Shown here: one piece after another, positions 9,241 to 17,704 of the stretch
Position numbering within the stretch: the first letter of the stretch is position 1
How the letters are laid out: each line of letters begins with the position of its first letter
DNA from: Cyclobacterium plantarum
GTDB taxonomy: Bacteria; Bacteroidota; Bacteroidia; Cytophagales; Cyclobacteriaceae
Length of the DNA stretch: 64,000 nt
Assembly: GCF_011290685.1 (NCBI RefSeq)
Contig: NZ_JAANYN010000002.1
Span: 737,347 to 801,346, forward strand
Direction of reading: 5' to 3'
Made by a program: the position numbers and the translations under genes
Notes under the pieces: generated by a model
What the model was told of the DNA's origin: nothing
Databases searched by the model: none
The model's input: only the letters and a program-made list of their open reading frames with translations

Positions 9241-12200
9241 TAAAATCCAAGATTTACGCCCAAAATAAAAGTAGTGGGGGTGGTATCATTCTCTGGATCA
9301 AGCCCGGGAAAAGGACTGAATACGAGAAGGTTCTGCCCCATCAGATAGGCCCTGAGATTGCTCACCCCAAGCCTTGATAACAGGTTTCCCGAAACATTAT
9401 AACCCAATTGAAAATTTTGGAATCTGAAAAATCCGGCATTGGCTACATGTCTGTCTGCAATTCTATTGTTTCCGGAAGGATCTTCGGTAATTGCCCTTGG
9501 AATCGTATTCGATGGATTATTCGGTGTCCAACGATCCAGGTAATCTACCAGGAAATTTCCTCCACCGGCACCTACACTTTGCAGGCCATTGGTGAAGATT
9601 CGCTGCATATCACCTAAACCCCTGAAGTCAATGCTAAAATCAAAGTTTTTGTAATTGAGTCCCAGGTTGATTCCATAATAATATCCAGGAATTGACTTTC
9701 CAATATAGGTTTGGTCAAAGGCGTCAATCCTACCATCGGGATTTGGGCTAAAAAAAGCATTTTCCCCATCTTCCTCACCAGGAGGTCCCTGAATATCCAC
9801 AAATCGAATATCCCCGGGAGATTTTTGAGCCTGATATCCCGGATCTTCATTTTCTTCCAACCAGGATTCTACCTGTTCTTCGGTCTGAAAGATTCCATCA
9901 GTCCGGTAACCCCACAAAAAATTAATCGGTCTTCCTTCTTCTATTCGATTGGAATTTCCCCCGGAGGGTCTGCCCTGGTAAAGGTTGGAAACCCTGTTTC
10001 TTACGGTCGTGAGGTTGGCTCCTATTGAATAACTAATATCCCCAACCTTGTCCTGAAAATTTCCTTGAAGTTCAAAACCTCGATTATCCACATTTGCAAG
10101 ATTGACTACTGGCTGAGAAAGTGCACCAATTACCTGTGGGATATTGATGGCCTGGAGGATTCCATCTGTGTATCGTTGGTAATATTCAACAGTAAGGGAG
10201 AGCCTGTTGCTCAATAACATGGCATCCAATCCTATATTGGTTGTCGTGACGGTCTCCCAACTCATATCTACAATAGGAAAGTCACCCAAGGCGGCGGCGG
10301 ATTGTATAATCCCATCGCCGGCAGCACTTCCGCCTGAGCCCAGGGCATAGACCGGGTTGAAATTTACCAGGGACAAAAAGGCAAAATCCCGTGTTTCCTG
10401 ATTACCTGTCTGACCCCATCCCACACGAAGTTTAAGGTCATCAATGAAACCCTGGTTCATAAAGTTTTCTGATGACAATCTCCAGGCAGCACCGAAACTG
10501 GGAAAAGTTCCCCATTTGTAGCCAGGACCAAATTTGGAAGTACCATCTCTTCTTACTGTAGCATCCAGGTAGTATTTGCTGGCGAAACTATAGCTTAGCC
10601 TTCCCATGTATCCTTGGAGACCAGAAGGAGAACGCTCATAAAGCACGGCTTTATTTTCCCTTGCCCATCCTTCTTCGATCCTGCGCTGGTCCCAACCTGG
10701 AAGTGGTGAATTCTGGTCAGACGCTAACTGGGTATTATTCCACTGTACCTGCTGGTCCATAGCATTAAGAATCAGATCTATCCGGTGTTCGCCAAAACTT
10801 TTATTGTATCCGATTAAAAATTCTTTTACAATATTAATATTCTCGTTGATTCTTCTTCGATAGGTATTTCCTTCTCCGGAATAGGGAGTCCCCTGGTTTG
10901 CCTCAAATATCCCTCTTCTCTGGTCAAAAAACCGCTGCTGTGTATTGGTAAATTGGTCAAAGCTAAACGTGCCCCGCAATCGAAGGCCATCGATGGGACT
11001 GGCTTCAGCATAAAACGATCCAATATTTCGTATCATGTCTCTTTGCACGGTATTCAAATCTGCTATGGCGAGAAAATTATTTCTGGTGGCACCGCCATAC
11101 CCGTTACTTAAAAAAGAATCTCCTACAATCCGGCCCGGGGCGGCATATCCCCTAAATCCAGAAGGATCATACAAGGGCTGCCATGGAGCTGAAAAAGCGG
11201 TATTTAAGCCTGCCCCTGCATCCTCTGCTGTTTGAGAATAGACAAAACGAAAAGATTCACCAACTTTTAACCAGCTGGCTACCTGGTGATCAGAATTGAC
11301 ATAGGCTGAGTACCTGTTGAAGGTGCTGGTATACATGGCATTTTCCTGACCCGAAAACCCAGCCCCAACGGCATAATTGGACATCTCATTGCCTCCTGTA
11401 ATGGATACATTGTGGTCTTGAATCACAGCGTTCTTTACCCGTGTTGCCTCCAGCCATTGATCGGTATAATAGGGGCTATTTCCCAGGTATTCTGGTGAAC
11501 TGCTATCATAAAATTGGAAAAAATTAGGATCAGGTGAAGCTGCCGGATTATTGTTTAGGGCCTCCAGATATGTTTCAACGTAATCGTTGGTATTCATTAC
11601 CTCCCAATCATTCCTGACATTTTGAACCCCATATCTGGAAGAAATGCTGACTTTGGGTTTTCCTTTTGCCCCCCTCTTGGTCGTAATTAAAATGACCCCA
11701 TTGGAAGCCCGAACCCCATAAATGGCAGTGGCCGAAGCATCTTTTAATACTGATATGGATTCAATGTCATTGGGGTTGATAAGATTAAAAACATTGACAT
11801 CTCCTCTTTGGTCCTGCGATCGTGCATCCCCAGATGCAGCCCCGCCCTCTACCAAAGGCACACCGTCAATTACATACAATGGGTCATTGTATCCCAGGGT
11901 ACTTACTCCCCGAATCCGAATGGAAGGCCTTGCATTTGGGTCTGAACCGGGATTGGATACAAATACTCCTGCCATTTTTCCCTGCATCGCCAGCTCTGGT
12001 GTCATGCTTGCTGTTTTCGTGATTTCCTCAGAATCGATCTGCGAGATTGCACCGGTCAAATCTTTCTTCTCCCGGGTACCATAACCAATTACAACTACTT
12101 CCTCCAGAGAAGATTCGTCCTGAACCATTTGCACATCAATTGTGGTTTGATTTTCAATGGTAAAACTCTGGGATTGGTAACCGATAAAAGAAAAAACAAT

Positions 12201-12758
12201 GGTTGCACCGTCCGGTACCGTTAATGAGTAAGTGCCATCCAGATCCGTAACGGTACCGGAAGAACTACCCTGTACTGATATCGTTGCTCCGGGCAGAGGA
12301 TCTCCATTTTCATCGGTTACTTTTCCGGAAATGGTTACCTCATCCTCGTCTGTTTCATTTTCCTCTCCATCTATTATCCCTTCCGATGGGCCTGAAGAGT
12401 TTTCTCTTGGTGCTACATATATTGTACTGTTTAACCTTTTGAATTCAAAATCCGTAATTTGAGCCAAATGTTGAAGTACCTCTTTAACATTACTGTCTTG
12501 ATAATTAAAAGTAATTCGCTGATTGTCCCTGGCTACTTTTTGGTTATAGGTAAAGCTAAAGACTGTCTTTTCTTCTATAACTTCTAAGATTTCCTTCAGA
12601 CTCTGGGAATTCGCCCGGATACTTATCCCGACATCTTCCAGGTTTTGACTTTTGGTTGGTGTCGCCAAAATAAACTGCATTGCAAACACCTGAATCAGGA
12701 AGGCATACAATAACTTCTTTGATGCCATGATCAATAGTTTTAGTAAATTAATTTGCAT
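9240..12758 (-). CDS. SusC/RagA TonB-linked outer membrane transporter with STN domain
   Basis: This 1,172-residue protein has, in order, a signal peptide, an STN signalling domain (about residues 45-115: SLKEILEVIEEKTVFSFTY), a carboxypeptidase-regulatory-like domain (about 145-225: GKVTDENGDPLPGATISV), a TonB box region (EEVVVIGYGT), the plug (GVFVSNPGSDPN, YNDPLYVIDGVPL, ILKDASATAIYG) and a 22-strand barrel ending in FILGVNLGF. The STN domain is the part that contacts FecR-type anti-sigma factors, and a fecR gene lies directly upstream. A second start at 12728 (MASKKLLYAF) is equally plausible. It imports oligosaccharides with its SusD partner. Confidence 0.96.
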   Translation of the reverse strand: MQINLLKLLIMASKKLLYAFLIQVFAMQFILATPTKSQNLEDVGISIRANSQSLKEILEVIEEKTVFSFTYNQKVARDNQRITFNYQDSNVKEVLQHLAQITDFEFKRLNSTIYVAPRENSSGPSEGIIDGEENETDEDEVTISGKVTDENGDPLPGATISVQGSSSGTVTDLDGTYSLTVPDGATIVFSFIGYQSQSFTIENQTTIDVQMVQDESSLEEVVVIGYGTREKKDLTGAISQIDSEEITKTASMTPELAMQGKMAGVFVSNPGSDPNARPSIRIRGVSTLGYNDPLYVIDGVPLVEGGAASGDARSQDQRGDVNVFNLINPNDIESISVLKDASATAIYGVRASNGVILITTKRGAKGKPKVSISSRYGVQNVRNDWEVMNTNDYVETYLEALNNNPAASPDPNFFQFYDSSSPEYLGNSPYYTDQWLEATRVKNAVIQDHNVSITGGNEMSNYAVGAGFSGQENAMYTSTFNRYSAYVNSDHQVASWLKVGESFRFVYSQTAEDAGAGLNTAFSAPWQPLYDPSGFRGYAAPGRIVGDSFLSNGYGGATRNNFLAIADLNTVQRDMIRNIGSFYAEASPIDGLRLRGTFSFDQFTNTQQRFFDQRRGIFEANQGTPYSGEGNTYRRRINENINIVKEFLIGYNKSFGEHRIDLILNAMDQQVQWNNTQLASDQNSPLPGWDQRRIEEGWARENKAVLYERSPSGLQGYMGRLSYSFASKYYLDATVRRDGTSKFGPGYKWGTFPSFGAAWRLSSENFMNQGFIDDLKLRVGWGQTGNQETRDFAFLSLVNFNPVYALGSGGSAAGDGIIQSAAALGDFPIVDMSWETVTTTNIGLDAMLLSNRLSLTVEYYQRYTDGILQAINIPQVIGALSQPVVNLANVDNRGFELQGNFQDKVGDISYSIGANLTTVRNRVSNLYQGRPSGGNSNRIEEGRPINFLWGYRTDGIFQTEEQVESWLEENEDPGYQAQKSPGDIRFVDIQGPPGEEDGENAFFSPNPDGRIDAFDQTYIGKSIPGYYYGINLGLNYKNFDFSIDFRGLGDMQRIFTNGLQSVGAGGGNFLVDYLDRWTPNNPSNTIPRAITEDPSGNNRIADRHVANAGFFRFQNFQLGYNVSGNLLSRLGVSNLRAYLMGQNLLVFSPFPGLDPENDTTPTTFILGVNLGF

Positions 12759-12813
12759 AATTTTAAGTGCTTTAATTCTTTTGAGTTTGTTAATTTGATT
12801 GGAATTTGAGCCT

Positions 12814-12844
12814 GATCCGGCACTGTTGCCGCAGTGGCCGGATC
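12814..12844. promoter_or_regulatory. Strong hairpin between fecR and susC
   Basis: A GATCCGGCACTG arm pairs with CAGTGGCCGGATC with one bulged base and a TTGCCG-side loop. It is followed by ATTTTTT on the plus strand, but no gene reads that way. On the minus strand it lies in the fecR-susC spacer and may act as an attenuator, processing site or susC leader structure. Confidence 0.5.
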
Positions 12845-12882
12845 ATTTTTTGCTTATTTCATTTTTGTCATAGGCATGGGTT

Positions 12883-13833
12883 TTATTTGCATTGAACAAT
12901 GTTAATCGATATGGTTTTTGTACGGATATCCGTCTGATAATCAAATTCAAGCAGGTGCTTCATTCCCCTCAAAATGGTCTCTATCCGTTCTCCCTCATAA
13001 GTTCCTGTTATCAGGCATTGGGGTCTTTTGCCAGAAAATGTGGTATGAATCTCTACCCCATAGGCCCTTTCCAGAATTTCAAACACTCTTTCCACCGGCT
13101 CTTCTTTAAAAGAGAGTTTCCTGGTATGCCAACCCAAAAAATACTCCGGGCTTACCTCAGCGATACGAATGGCTTTTCCATCCAATACTGCTTGTTGTCC
13201 GGGTTGAAGGAATGCCTGCTCCCGGGAAACCCTGTTGGCAACTTTTACCTTGCCACTGGCTACGGTGACTTCTGTAGCCTGATGGGTATTGATATTGAAG
13301 GATGTACCCAAAACTACAATTTCAGCATTGCCGGTTTGAACTATAAATGGCTTATCCGGATTTGGTGTAATGTCAAAAAATGCTTCTCCTTCAAGCCTGA
13401 CCAATCTTTGCCCATTTAGAAAAGTCTCTGGAAACTCGAATTCACTGTTTTCATTTAACCTGATCTGACTGCCATCACTGAGCGTAATGGTGGATCGCAT
13501 GCCTTCAAGGGTTTGCTTTACGGTCATTTCAGGTTGATCAACCGATGAAAATGCCATTTCCCAATAAATCCATGCCGTAAATCCCAACAAAATAAATACG
13601 GCGGCATACTTGCTGATACCTTGGATCCATGCCGTTTTTCTCAGTCGTCTGATCCTTCTTTCCTCCAAATGCTTCCAAACAGTCAATTTTGACTGCCTGA
13701 TGGTGCCTTCATCAGGATACCTCCCCAATCTGGCCAGATTATCGAACAGCTGCCGCAGGGCAATCTGACTCTTTTTGCCAGTTTTTGCTTTTAACCAGGC
13801 TCCAAAATATCTTTTAATTCTCTTCGAATTCAT
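12883..13833 (-). CDS. FecR-family anti-sigma regulator
   Basis: I start at MNSKRIKRYFGAWLKAKTG (13833); the longer open frame upstream runs into the divergent promoter region and reads poorly. The 316-residue protein has a cytoplasmic N-terminal part, one membrane helix (about residues 80-100: YAAVFILLGFTAWIYW), a periplasmic FecR domain (RSTITLSDGSQIRLNENSEFEFP, GEAFFDI, FIVQTGNAEIVVLGTSFNI, VASGKVKV) and a C-terminal DUF4974/STN-like domain (FKEEPVERVFEILERAYGVEI). Family knowledge: FecR passes the substrate signal from the STN domain of SusC to an ECF sigma factor. No sigma gene adjoins it; the next gene is divergent. Its partner must be encoded elsewhere, or the domain works differently. 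Confidence 0.93.
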   Translation of the reverse strand: MNSKRIKRYFGAWLKAKTGKKSQIALRQLFDNLARLGRYPDEGTIRQSKLTVWKHLEERRIRRLRKTAWIQGISKYAAVFILLGFTAWIYWEMAFSSVDQPEMTVKQTLEGMRSTITLSDGSQIRLNENSEFEFPETFLNGQRLVRLEGEAFFDITPNPDKPFIVQTGNAEIVVLGTSFNINTHQATEVTVASGKVKVANRVSREQAFLQPGQQAVLDGKAIRIAEVSPEYFLGWHTRKLSFKEEPVERVFEILERAYGVEIHTTFSGKRPQCLITGTYEGERIETILRGMKHLLEFDYQTDIRTKTISINIVQCK

Positions 13834-14020
13834 TTCAGCTTTATCCCTTTTACTATCTAAGTACCCCAAGTGGGGTGGATCAGCTATCTGGATTAAAAAA
13901 AAAATCATTTTTTTTGAAATTATCAGAGCATATCGATGGAAATTAACAAAGAAATTTAAGCCAATGGATTGCAATTGGCAGACAAAATTTTTTATATTGA
14001 GTAAAAATTTTTACCAGCCC

Positions 14021-15340
14021 ATGTCCACTGTCCATAAAGGCCTTACCATAACCGTTACCCTGGATGAGGAAAAAATACCTTATGTCAATGGCCTGCTTTT
14101 TGAGTATCGCAAAGATCTGAGTATATACCAGGAGAAATACCATAAATCCCTGCCCAGCACTTTTTTTATCAGTTGGCTGACATTGCCTGCTCAAACTTAT
14201 GCCGGCAAAGAAAAACTTCCAGCCCGGATCATCCTGATGAGCAGTTACGTGGGAAGCAAATCCAGGCATTTACAGGAATTGGCTACCTTTCTTGGTCCAC
14301 AGATCAAACAGGTATTCAGTCAAAGTCCGGAATATCCCAAAAATGACCTGGATAAACCTGGTTTGGTTTACTTTTTGAAACGAAAAAGCATTCCAAACAC
14401 CTTCTATTCAGGTTTCAAATTTATCAGCACCACAGAAGTCGACAAGGAGAAAAAACTCAAGGCAGAAGTATGGAAATACGCACAGGGATTGGCAGATCAG
14501 GGAGATCCTTCCTCTCCGAAAGAAGTAAAAGAAAATATCGAAACGTTTGTTAAAAACCATCCCCAACTGGTCTGGGCAAGCAAAAAAATCCCCTATGCCC
14601 TTAGCAATAGGGTTCAAATGTTATGGCCATTGTCCCTGTTCGGGTTGCTGATGTTGACCTCTTTGGTTTCCATCGTCCTTTGTTTTTTTATTGATGCGCT
14701 GGTACTCAAAATTCTGGCCTGTATCCTTCCCTTATTTATCCTGGTAGTCGTTTTCCTGTTTTTGCTTTTGCGCCTCAACGAAAACATACCCCATGAACCC
14801 AGTCCGGAACTTTCTGATGAGAAAGTAAGGGAAATAGTTGCACAGGAAACCAATCCGGTAATCAATGAAATGACAGTGATCGCTCCATTGAAACGAGGGT
14901 GGATACGCCGGGTATTTCTGGCACTTACTTTAAAGCTAGTCGGATTGGTGTCCTATTTTGCTTATATCCCTACCGTACACACTGCAAGGTGGCTGCAAAT
15001 GGACAAAGGAAAAAGATTGGTATTCATCGCCAACTTTGATAATCTTTCAGAAGCATATGCCCACGATTTTGTGGACAGTGAAAGGAGATCCATGAACATG
15101 GCCGTGATTTTCAGTCATGCCTTTGGTTTCCCAGCCACCCGTTGGCTGGTACACAAGCAATACAACCACCGGAGCAACTATATGAAAGGTGTAAGGGCCC
15201 ATCAGAAAGTCACCCAATTCTGGTATACCTGCCAGCAGGATCTGAGTGTAGAAAATTTAAAAAGAAACCGGGCATTCAGAGCGGGACTGTATAAGGAGAT
15301 GGATGATCCGGAGATCAAAGACTGGCTGTTAACCTTATAA
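14021..15340 (+). CDS. Membrane protein of unknown function, first gene of peroxidase operon
   Basis: I start at MSTVHKGLTITVTLDEE (14021); an upstream open extension to 13775 would run through the fecR start region. The 439-residue protein has a soluble N-terminal half with alternating strands and helices (ARIILMSSYVGSKS), a hydrophobic block of two helices at about residues 200-252, then a second soluble half with a similar layout (RLVFIANFDNLSEAYAHDFVD) and a His/Arg-rich tail. The two halves could be ferredoxin-like folds like those of dimeric alpha-beta barrels, which is speculative. It ends 2 bases before the DyP peroxidase start, so the two are co-translated. I do not recognise the family; it is probably a membrane partner of the peroxidase. 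Confidence 0.8.
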   Translation: MSTVHKGLTITVTLDEEKIPYVNGLLFEYRKDLSIYQEKYHKSLPSTFFISWLTLPAQTYAGKEKLPARIILMSSYVGSKSRHLQELATFLGPQIKQVFSQSPEYPKNDLDKPGLVYFLKRKSIPNTFYSGFKFISTTEVDKEKKLKAEVWKYAQGLADQGDPSSPKEVKENIETFVKNHPQLVWASKKIPYALSNRVQMLWPLSLFGLLMLTSLVSIVLCFFIDALVLKILACILPLFILVVVFLFLLLRLNENIPHEPSPELSDEKVREIVAQETNPVINEMTVIAPLKRGWIRRVFLALTLKLVGLVSYFAYIPTVHTARWLQMDKGKRLVFIANFDNLSEAYAHDFVDSERRSMNMAVIFSHAFGFPATRWLVHKQYNHRSNYMKGVRAHQKVTQFWYTCQQDLSVENLKRNRAFRAGLYKEMDDPEIKDWLLTL

Positions 15341-15342
15341 AA

Positions 15343-16755
15343 ATGACTATACTGGAAAAAGACGACATTCAGGGATTATTGATCAGGGGCCATGGCAATC
15401 TCAGTAGTGCCAGCTACTTATTGTATACCTTTACTGATCCAGCCAAAGCAAAATTTTTTTTACAAGAGATTATCCCAAAAGTCACCACGGCATCCGAAAA
15501 ACCAGAAGAGCAGGCCCTGCAAATTGCCCTTACCTACGAGGGTTTGGCTTTTTTGAAACTTCCCCCTCCCCTTCTGAGCAGTTTCTGCAGGGAATTCAAA
15601 GAGGGAATGTCAGAAATACAGCGGCAATTTATCCTGGGCGACACCGGAGAAAATGCGCCCCAAAACTGGACCTGGGGAGAGAAAAACATACACCTTATGT
15701 TGATGGTCTTCGGAAAAGACCTGGAAAAACTGGAAAGCACATTATCCCAAATCAAGATTTTGACTGCATCTTTCCAGGTAGAGCTGTTGCATACCCTGCC
15801 TACCGGAATGCTGCATGCCCAGAAAGAACATTTTGGATTCCGCGATGACATATCCAGACCGATAATCAGAGAGTTATTGAAAGAAGTACCGGGTGATACC
15901 GCAGGCACTTTTCCCGCAGGGGAATTTATCATGGGATATAAAAACCTCTATGATGAATATGCACCCAGCCCGACTGTACCAGACGTTTTGGATAAAGAGG
16001 GCAAATTGCCATACCATCCTGATGATGCCACCCTTAAAGACCTGGGAAAAAACGGCACTTACCTTGTGTTCAGGCAAATGGAGCAAAAAGTACATGCTTT
16101 TTGGCAGTACATGCGGGCGCAAAGTAGTGATAAAGCTTCAGCCATTGCCCTGGCCAGTAAAATGGTGGGTAGGTGGCCTGACGGTTCTCCTTTGACCCTA
16201 TGCCCAAATCAGCCGGATCCCAACCTTTCCGAAGCCAATGATTTTGGATTTTGGAATGAAGATAAGGCCGGATTGAAATGTCCCATCGGATCCCATATCC
16301 GGCGCACCAATCCCAGAGACCACCTGGTAACGGAAAACACCCAGAAGGATTCTACAGAAATGGCCGCCAAACACCGCATGATCAGAAAAGGCCGGCCCTA
16401 TGGACCGCCGGTAACTCCCGAATTGAAACCTGAGGAAATGCTGGATAGTATGGAGGATGACCGGGAAAGGGGGCTTCATTTTATCTGCATGGTAACCGAT
16501 ATTCGCAGGCAATTTGAATTTGTCCAAAACAATTGGGTGAATTTTCACAAATTCGGAGGCCTGGAAAATGACGCAGACCCCATTATCGGCAACCATTACC
16601 AGGATGAGTCCAGAAAAACCAATGAATTCAGTATACCGAAATACCCGGTAAGAAGAAAACTGAACAATTTGCCAAATTTCACGATCATCAAGGGTGGTGC
16701 CTATTTCTTTTTTCCCGGCATCAGGGCCTTACAATACATGGCTAATTATGATTAA
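15343..16755 (+). CDS. DyP-type heme peroxidase
   Basis: The 470-residue protein carries the main DyP features: the distal aspartate motif at residues 165-169, here G-F-R-D-D instead of the usual GxxDG; the proximal heme-ligand histidine in CPIGSHIRRTNPR (H318); and the distal arginine region RMIRKGRPYG (345-354). The ferredoxin-like core is seen in HLMLMVFGKD and HFICMVTDIRRQFEFVQNNW. Family knowledge: DyP enzymes oxidise organic substrates with hydrogen peroxide. No signal peptide is visible, so it is probably cytosolic or held at the membrane by its neighbour. It begins 2 bases after the membrane-protein gene and overlaps the catalase-like gene by 8 bases. The altered GxxDG glycine is worth noting. 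Confidence 0.92.
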   Translation: MTILEKDDIQGLLIRGHGNLSSASYLLYTFTDPAKAKFFLQEIIPKVTTASEKPEEQALQIALTYEGLAFLKLPPPLLSSFCREFKEGMSEIQRQFILGDTGENAPQNWTWGEKNIHLMLMVFGKDLEKLESTLSQIKILTASFQVELLHTLPTGMLHAQKEHFGFRDDISRPIIRELLKEVPGDTAGTFPAGEFIMGYKNLYDEYAPSPTVPDVLDKEGKLPYHPDDATLKDLGKNGTYLVFRQMEQKVHAFWQYMRAQSSDKASAIALASKMVGRWPDGSPLTLCPNQPDPNLSEANDFGFWNEDKAGLKCPIGSHIRRTNPRDHLVTENTQKDSTEMAAKHRMIRKGRPYGPPVTPELKPEEMLDSMEDDRERGLHFICMVTDIRRQFEFVQNNWVNFHKFGGLENDADPIIGNHYQDESRKTNEFSIPKYPVRRKLNNLPNFTIIKGGAYFFFPGIRALQYMANYD

Positions 16756-17704
16756 TACCTATACACCAGGCGAAGAAAAAGACATACAGGAATTGATCCG
16801 GGTAATGAAGGATTACCTGAAGCAAGAGTACCCTGAAGGGAAAATACTCAGAAATTTTCATCCTAAAATGCATGGACTGCTGAAAGGGACCCTTACCATT
16901 CGTCAAGATATTCCGGAAGCCTTACAAGTCGGGCTCTTCAAAGAAGCCAGGCAATATGATGTCTGGATACGACTTTCGAATGCCCCTCCAAAAGTAAGGT
17001 CTGACAAGCCGGCATCCGGAAGGGGATTGGCCATAAAGGTATTGCAAGTGAAAGGGGAAATGATTGAGGAAGATCCTATAGGATGCTCTACCCAAAATTT
17101 TTTGATGACCACAAGCCCCATCCTTTCTACCTGGACCATTCGCTTGTACAAAAAAGCCATTAAAGCAGTACTTTTTGGCCTTTGGGAGCAGTTGCGATTT
17201 GCCATTAACCCCTCCCATTGGCGTAGTATTTACCTTACGCTTAAATATTCCGCCAAACACGATAACCTGCTCTCCCAGACCTATTTCTCTGGTGGTGCAT
17301 TCAGACATGGGCCAGACCACTTCGTGAAATTTGTTTTAACACCCAACAATCCGGCATTGGGCTACACCCTGGCCGAACCCCGGTCGGAAAATTTTCTCAA
17401 AGAGCAACTTAAGGAAGATTGCCAGGAAAGGGAACATGCATTTACACTAAATGTACAGATTCACAAGGACGAAAAAGAACAACCCCTGGAAAACACTTCT
17501 AAAGTTTGGAAAGCCGGTTTGGTGCCGCTTGCCAGTCTGAACATTCCCAAACAGGATTTTGATACCGAAGAAAGAAGAGCCATGGGTGAAAAAATGGAAT
17601 TTTCACCCTGGATTGGACTAGAAGACCACACACCCGTAGGAGGCATCAACCGGGCTAGAAGAAGGGTTTACAAAGAATTGGCAGCCTTTCGGAAATCCTT
17701 ATGA
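16748..17704 (+). CDS. Mini-catalase (catalase-like heme protein)
   Basis: I start at MINTYTPGEEKDIQ (16748), which overlaps the DyP stop by 8 bases; a longer frame from 16694 is a read-back into DyP. The 318 residues are far shorter than true catalases (about 480 or more) but keep the N-terminal catalase pattern: FHPKMHGLLKGTLTI with the distal histidine at residue 42, VWIRLSNAPPKVRSDKP and GRGLAIKVL. The end, FSPWIGLEDHTPVGGINRARRRVY, matches the catalase-like family, where heme binding differs from the classical YxxT ligand site. Related mini-catalases act as fatty-acid hydroperoxide lyases, allene oxide synthases or peroxidases, so dismutation of hydrogen peroxide should not be assumed. 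Confidence 0.87.
   Translation: MINTYTPGEEKDIQELIRVMKDYLKQEYPEGKILRNFHPKMHGLLKGTLTIRQDIPEALQVGLFKEARQYDVWIRLSNAPPKVRSDKPASGRGLAIKVLQVKGEMIEEDPIGCSTQNFLMTTSPILSTWTIRLYKKAIKAVLFGLWEQLRFAINPSHWRSIYLTLKYSAKHDNLLSQTYFSGGAFRHGPDHFVKFVLTPNNPALGYTLAEPRSENFLKEQLKEDCQEREHAFTLNVQIHKDEKEQPLENTSKVWKAGLVPLASLNIPKQDFDTEERRAMGEKMEFSPWIGLEDHTPVGGINRARRRVYKELAAFRKSL

Noticed and set aside
13775-14020. 5' extension of the peroxidase-operon membrane protein
   Set aside because: It overlaps the fecR start on the other strand and reads as low-quality protein; the ATG at 14021 begins the conserved-looking part.
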